Part shown: positions 36,353 through 39,644 of the stretch, piece after piece
Layout: each line of letters opens with the position of its first letter
Position numbering within the stretch: the first letter of the stretch is position 1
Assembly: GCF_018390595.1 (NCBI RefSeq)
Contig: NZ_JAHBAV010000031.1
Coordinates: 1-39,644, forward strand
Direction of reading: 5' to 3'
DNA length: 39,644 nt
Source of the DNA: Dietzia massiliensis
GTDB lineage: Bacteria; Actinomycetota; Actinomycetes; Mycobacteriales; Mycobacteriaceae
Notes under the pieces: generated by a model
The model's input: only the letters and a program-made list of their open reading frames with translations
What the model was told of the DNA's origin: nothing
The model's database searches: none
Position numbers and translations under genes: made by a program

Positions 36353-38008
36353 GTGACGACGACGCAGGCCGAGCCCACCGATCCCCTCGAGGTGGCGGAG
36401 CGCGTCTTCGGATGGGACGAACTGCGGCCGCCGCAGGCCGAGGCGATCCGGGCGGCGGTGAGCGGCCGCGATGTGCTGGCCGTCCTGCCCACCGGTTACG
36501 GCAAGTCGGCGATCTACCAGCTCGCCGGGATCATGACGGAGGGCCCGTGCATCGTGGTCTCCCCTCTCATCGCGTTGCAGACCGACCAGTGCGAGGGGCT
36601 CAACGAGCTCGCCGCCGCCGCTCCCACCCGATCGCTGGCGATCAACTCCTCGATGGGCGCGCGGGCGCAGGCCGAGGCGTGGGACGACGTCGTCGCCGGG
36701 CGCGTCGACTTCGTGTTCCTCACCCCCGAGCAGTTGGCCAAGGCCGAAGTCCTCGACCGCCTCCGCCAGGCGGGCCCGAGCTTCCTCGTCGTGGACGAGG
36801 CGCACTGCGTGTCCGCCTGGGGGCACGACTTCCGTCCCGACTACCTCCGCCTCGACACCGCACGTCACCGGATGGGGTCACCGACCGTCATCGCGCTCAC
36901 CGCGACCGCCTCGACACCGGTGCGGGAGGAGATCCTCGACCGCTTGGCCATGTCCGACGCGCTCGTGCTCGCCGGCGGCTTCGACCGGTCGGAGCTGCAC
37001 CTCGCCGTGCGGCGCCACGTGGAGGACGACGACAAGAAGGACGCGGTCGTGGAGCGGGCCGTCGAACTGGTCGGTCCCGGGCTCGTCTACACGGCGACCC
37101 GCAAGGCCACCGAGGACTACGCGGCTCGCATCGCCGAGCGCTCGGCCGCCGCGGACCGTCCGTTGAGGGTCCGCGCCTATCACGCCGGGCAGAAGGCGGC
37201 GGAGCGCGAGGAGACGCTGGGCGCCTTCCTCGACGGTCACCTCGACGTGGTGGTGGCGACGAACGCGTTCGGGATGGGCATCGACAAGGAGGACGTACGG
37301 TTCGTCCTCCACGCCGACATCCCCGACTCGCTGGACACCTATTACCAGGAGGCCGGGCGCGCCGGACGCGACGGCGAGCCGGCCACCATCGAACTGCACT
37401 ACCGCAGCGAGGACCTCGGCCTCCGCAGCTTCTTCTCGTCTCACAGCGCGGACGAGGAGGTGATCCGAGCCGTCGTCCGTCACCTGCGCCGAGCGGACGG
37501 GCCGGTGCGACTGAGCAAGCTGAAGAAGGCCGTCGACGCGGGCGGGAAGCGTGTCACGGGCGCGGTCAACCTGCTCGAGGCGGCCGGCCTGCTCTCCTCC
37601 GGCAAGAAGGGGCTCGAGCTCGTCGAAGACGTGCGTCCCAAGGAAGCGGTGCGCCGCGCGGAGGAGATGTCCGAGACGCTCGAGAGAATCGATCGCTCCC
37701 GGATCGAGATGATGCGCGGGTACGCGGAGACCGACGGGTGTCGACGCCAGTTCCTGCTCGGATACTTCGGTGACGAGCTCGCCGATCCCTGCGGGAACTG
37801 CGACACCTGCGACGCCGGCACGGCCGTGGACATCACTCATGATGCGGCGGACTTCCCTCTCCAGTCCGCGGTGACCCACCGGGAGTGGGGGCCGGGGATC
37901 GTCATGAGTGTCGATGACGACCGCCTCACCGTGTTCTTCGAAGAGCAGGGGTACCGGACGCTGTCCCTGGATCTCGTCCGTGAGCAGGAGCTGCTCACGC
38001 GGGCGTGA
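36353..38008 (+). CDS. recQ: RecQ-type ATP-dependent DNA helicase with a Tudor-like C terminus
   Basis: A 551-residue 3'-5' DNA helicase. Walker A PTGYGKSA (Lys51), DEAH at 148-151 followed by CVSAWGHDFRPDY, and motif VI QEAGRAGRDG are present. The RecQ zinc domain has Cys463, Cys480, Cys483 and Cys486. The usual HRDC domain is absent; residues 508-551 (HREWGPGIVMSVDDDRLTVFFEE, ending GYRTLSLDLV) instead look like the PcrA/UvrD C-terminal Tudor domain that contacts RNA polymerase. GTG start with GGAGAGGA upstream; the longer frame is not supported. It is divergent from paoABC and overlaps the end of comEC by 14 nt. Confidence 0.9.
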   Translation: MTTTQAEPTDPLEVAERVFGWDELRPPQAEAIRAAVSGRDVLAVLPTGYGKSAIYQLAGIMTEGPCIVVSPLIALQTDQCEGLNELAAAAPTRSLAINSSMGARAQAEAWDDVVAGRVDFVFLTPEQLAKAEVLDRLRQAGPSFLVVDEAHCVSAWGHDFRPDYLRLDTARHRMGSPTVIALTATASTPVREEILDRLAMSDALVLAGGFDRSELHLAVRRHVEDDDKKDAVVERAVELVGPGLVYTATRKATEDYAARIAERSAAADRPLRVRAYHAGQKAAEREETLGAFLDGHLDVVVATNAFGMGIDKEDVRFVLHADIPDSLDTYYQEAGRAGRDGEPATIELHYRSEDLGLRSFFSSHSADEEVIRAVVRHLRRADGPVRLSKLKKAVDAGGKRVTGAVNLLEAAGLLSSGKKGLELVEDVRPKEAVRRAEEMSETLERIDRSRIEMMRGYAETDGCRRQFLLGYFGDELADPCGNCDTCDAGTAVDITHDAADFPLQSAVTHREWGPGIVMSVDDDRLTVFFEEQGYRTLSLDLVREQELLTRA

Positions 38009-39434
38009 CCGTCGGCGAGCCGGGGAGGCCGGCAGCGACGCCGGCGACGGTGTCGAGCCACCACAGCGCGGGCGCGCACGCCGCGGCCAGCGCCACGGCC
38101 CCGCCCTGCCACAGCGGGCCGAGCGCGGCGGCCGCGGTGCCCAGCACCGTCACGACCGGCACCGCGGGGGCGACCGCGATGTTCGCGGGTAGCGCCCACG
38201 GCCCGGACCCGAGCCCGGAGGCCACGAGGATCGGGAGCGTGGCCACGTGCGCGACCAGGCAGACCGCCAGGACGTCGGCGGCGGGGCCGGGAATCCACGG
38301 TCGGCGAAGCCGCTGGGCCACCGGCCTCGCGGCCACCACCAGCGCGGCCGTCGCGGACACCGACAGAACGAAACCCGCCCCCGTCGCCGTCGCGGGGTCG
38401 AGGAGTGCCACGAGGAGGACGATCGCCGCCAGCGCCGCCAGGGGCCTGCTGGTGCGGCGCGCGCCCAGGGCGGCCAGGCCGATCGCCCCCGTCCCCGCCG
38501 CGCGCAGCACCGCCGGCTCCGGGCCGACCACCGCGACGAACCCGGCCAACGCGAGGGCCGCGGCCAGGAGGCGACCACGACGACCGACACCTGCCGCGGC
38601 GGCCGCGAGCAGCACCGCTCCGACGACGTAGGTCGTGTTGGCGCCCGAGACGGCGGCGAGATGCGCGAGCCCGGACGCGCGGAACTCGTCCCGTGTCTCG
38701 ACCGACACGCCGCTCTCGTCGCCGAGTACGAACGAGGGCAGCAGGCCCGCGGACTCCCCGGACAGGGCCCGGTCGGACACCTCGCGGAAACGGTGCCGTA
38801 CCGCCGCGGGGACCCGGCCGCTCCAGCCCGGAGGACCGGTGATCCGGGGTGGCGCGAGAGCCCGGAGGCCCGGCGGCTCGCCGACCGATCGGGGCTCCAG
38901 CACCGTCACCGAAGTGGTGACCCGGGTCCCCGGTGGCAGGCCCCGCCAGCCCTCCCGCGCGAGGAGCACCACGTCGAGCTCGCCGCGGCGCGCCGCGGTG
39001 CCCGTCCCGGTGGCCTCGACCCGCACGGGCACCATGACCCCGCCGCTGCGGACCGGCCTGTCGAACCCGGTCACCACCGCCTCCACACCGGTGCGGGCAC
39101 CCACCAGATCGACCAGCGGGTGCGCGGCCAGCGCGTACGTCCGCGCCGCCTGGGCCCCCGCCGCGACCGCACCGACCGCGCACGCCAACGCCACCACCCC
39201 GAGTGCGACGCGGTCGGTCCTCGATCGGCCGCCCGCGCCCGTCGACCACGCCGCGGACACCACGGCGGCGGCCAGCAGCACCACCGCGAGGGCGGCCGCG
39301 ACAGCGGGGCGGAGGGCGACAGTCGCAGCGGTGGCGACGAACACCGCGAGCGTGGGCACCACCAGCCGCAGGTCGCGGGCCGCCGGCATCCCAGGCGCCG
39401 CGTGGGCCGGCGCCCGAGGCTGCGGATCGGTCAC
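37995..39434 (-). CDS. comEC: ComEC/Rec2-type DNA uptake channel, without a metallo-beta-lactamase domain
   Basis: A 479-residue polytopic membrane protein of the competence ComEC family. An N-terminal pair of hydrophobic segments precedes an OB-like extracellular part (TGVEAVVTGFDRP to GTRVTTSVTVLE), and the Competence domain starts at FRASGLAHLAAVSGANTTYV, the family hallmark, followed by about eight membrane segments. The C-terminal metallo-beta-lactamase domain found in full ComEC proteins (about 750 aa) is missing, as in several actinobacteria. Its GTG overlaps the comEA stop in a GTGA. Uptake function is not proven; mycobacterial homologues have no shown competence role. Confidence 0.88.
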   Translation of the reverse strand: MTDPQPRAPAHAAPGMPAARDLRLVVPTLAVFVATAATVALRPAVAAALAVVLLAAAVVSAAWSTGAGGRSRTDRVALGVVALACAVGAVAAGAQAARTYALAAHPLVDLVGARTGVEAVVTGFDRPVRSGGVMVPVRVEATGTGTAARRGELDVVLLAREGWRGLPPGTRVTTSVTVLEPRSVGEPPGLRALAPPRITGPPGWSGRVPAAVRHRFREVSDRALSGESAGLLPSFVLGDESGVSVETRDEFRASGLAHLAAVSGANTTYVVGAVLLAAAAAGVGRRGRLLAAALALAGFVAVVGPEPAVLRAAGTGAIGLAALGARRTSRPLAALAAIVLLVALLDPATATGAGFVLSVSATAALVVAARPVAQRLRRPWIPGPAADVLAVCLVAHVATLPILVASGLGSGPWALPANIAVAPAVPVVTVLGTAAAALGPLWQGGAVALAAACAPALWWLDTVAGVAAGLPGSPTVTPA

Positions 39435-39644
39435 ACCGTCACCAGGGGGCGCAACTTCGCCAGCGTCGCCGGGCCTATCCCGTCGACCTCGACCAACTGG
39501 TCGACGTTGGTGAACACGCCGTTGGCCGACCGCCACGCGAGGATCGCCGAGGCGGTGACCGGCCCGACCCCGGGCAGGGACTCCAGGGCGGCGGCGTCAG
39601 CGGTGTTGAGATCGACCGGCCCGGCACCCGCTCCGGCGGGTGCC
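39431..39644 (-). CDS. comEA: ComEA-type DNA-binding protein, 3' part only
   Basis: The last 70 codons of a gene that runs out of the window. They encode the double helix-hairpin-helix domain: VDLNTADAAALESLPGVGP then VDQLVEVDGIGPATLAKLRPL, the standard ComEA end that binds double-stranded DNA at the membrane surface. An Ala/Gly/Pro linker precedes it, as expected between an SLBB-type or signal region and the HhH domain. GTGA overlap with comEC. Confidence 0.92.
   Translation of the reverse strand, partial: APAGAGAGPVDLNTADAAALESLPGVGPVTASAILAWRSANGVFTNVDQLVEVDGIGPATLAKLRPLVTV

Noticed and set aside
39623..39644. Perfect 9-bp hairpin at the window end as a terminator
   Set aside because: It lies inside the comEA coding sequence, in the Ala/Gly/Pro linker, where such GC-rich codons readily form palindromes.

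Overview
The window is chromosomal DNA from a high-GC actinobacterium of the order Mycobacteriales. The gene order glyS / smtB-zur / uppS-recO-era-CBS-ybeY-phoH-rsmE-dnaJ-hrcA, then hemW, lepA, rpsT, holA, comEC-comEA, follows the Rv2357c-Rv2415c neighbourhood of Mycobacterium tuberculosis. The pyrimidine-clean GTG/ATG starts, many 4-nt GTGA/ATGA overlaps and several apparent leaderless starts fit this group. A wax-ester/triacylglycerol synthase points to a lipid-storing relative such as Dietzia, Rhodococcus or Gordonia; the genus cannot be fixed from the sequence alone.

Layout. 1-5 kb: a membrane-anchored serine hydrolase (+), then a minus-strand run glyS > ydcF-like > dgt. 5.0-5.8 kb: a zinc-sensing pair, smtB-zur (+), divergent from glyS. 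5.84-6.17 kb: a gene-free convergent gap filled by a degenerate 20/43-bp repeat array. 6.2-16 kb: a long minus-strand housekeeping block (hemW, hrcA, dnaJ, rsmE, phoH, ybeY, CNNM/CBS protein, era, recO, uppS) covering heat shock, rRNA maturation, recombination and polyprenyl phosphate synthesis. 16.1-21.9 kb: a WS/DGAT acyltransferase with a remarkable histone-H1-like tail, two small membrane proteins (27 and 69 aa), an M3 oligopeptidase and a TauE/SafE-type permease. 21.9-27 kb: a CGNR zinc-finger regulator, lepA, an EthD-like protein, a PemK/MazF-like protein, an AraC regulator and a VOC protein, mostly single genes with compact promoters. 27.2-28.6 kb: rpsT and convergent holA. 28.8-38 kb: accessory genes placed between holA and comEC, namely two short-chain dehydrogenases, an xdhC-mocA cofactor operon converging on a three-subunit PaoABC-type molybdenum aldehyde oxidoreductase, and a RecQ helicase. 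38-39.6 kb: comEC and the 3' end of comEA.

How genes work together. SmtB and Zur form a zinc-homeostasis regulatory pair. The phoH-ybeY-CBS-era set is the conserved ribosome/RNA-maturation operon. XdhC and MocA would make and insert the molybdopterin cytosine dinucleotide cofactor of the PaoABC-like enzyme encoded opposite them. ComEA and ComEC form the DNA-uptake pair.

The observations most worth a second look are the WS/DGAT with a Lys/Ala-rich DNA-binding-like tail plus near-identical internal duplications, the unexplained repeat array between zur and uppS, a recurrent TAnnnT box 6-8 nt before start codons (leaderless transcription), and a 27-codon membrane microprotein gene with a near-perfect ribosome binding site. 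No insertion sequence, prophage, CRISPR array, tRNA or rRNA gene was seen.
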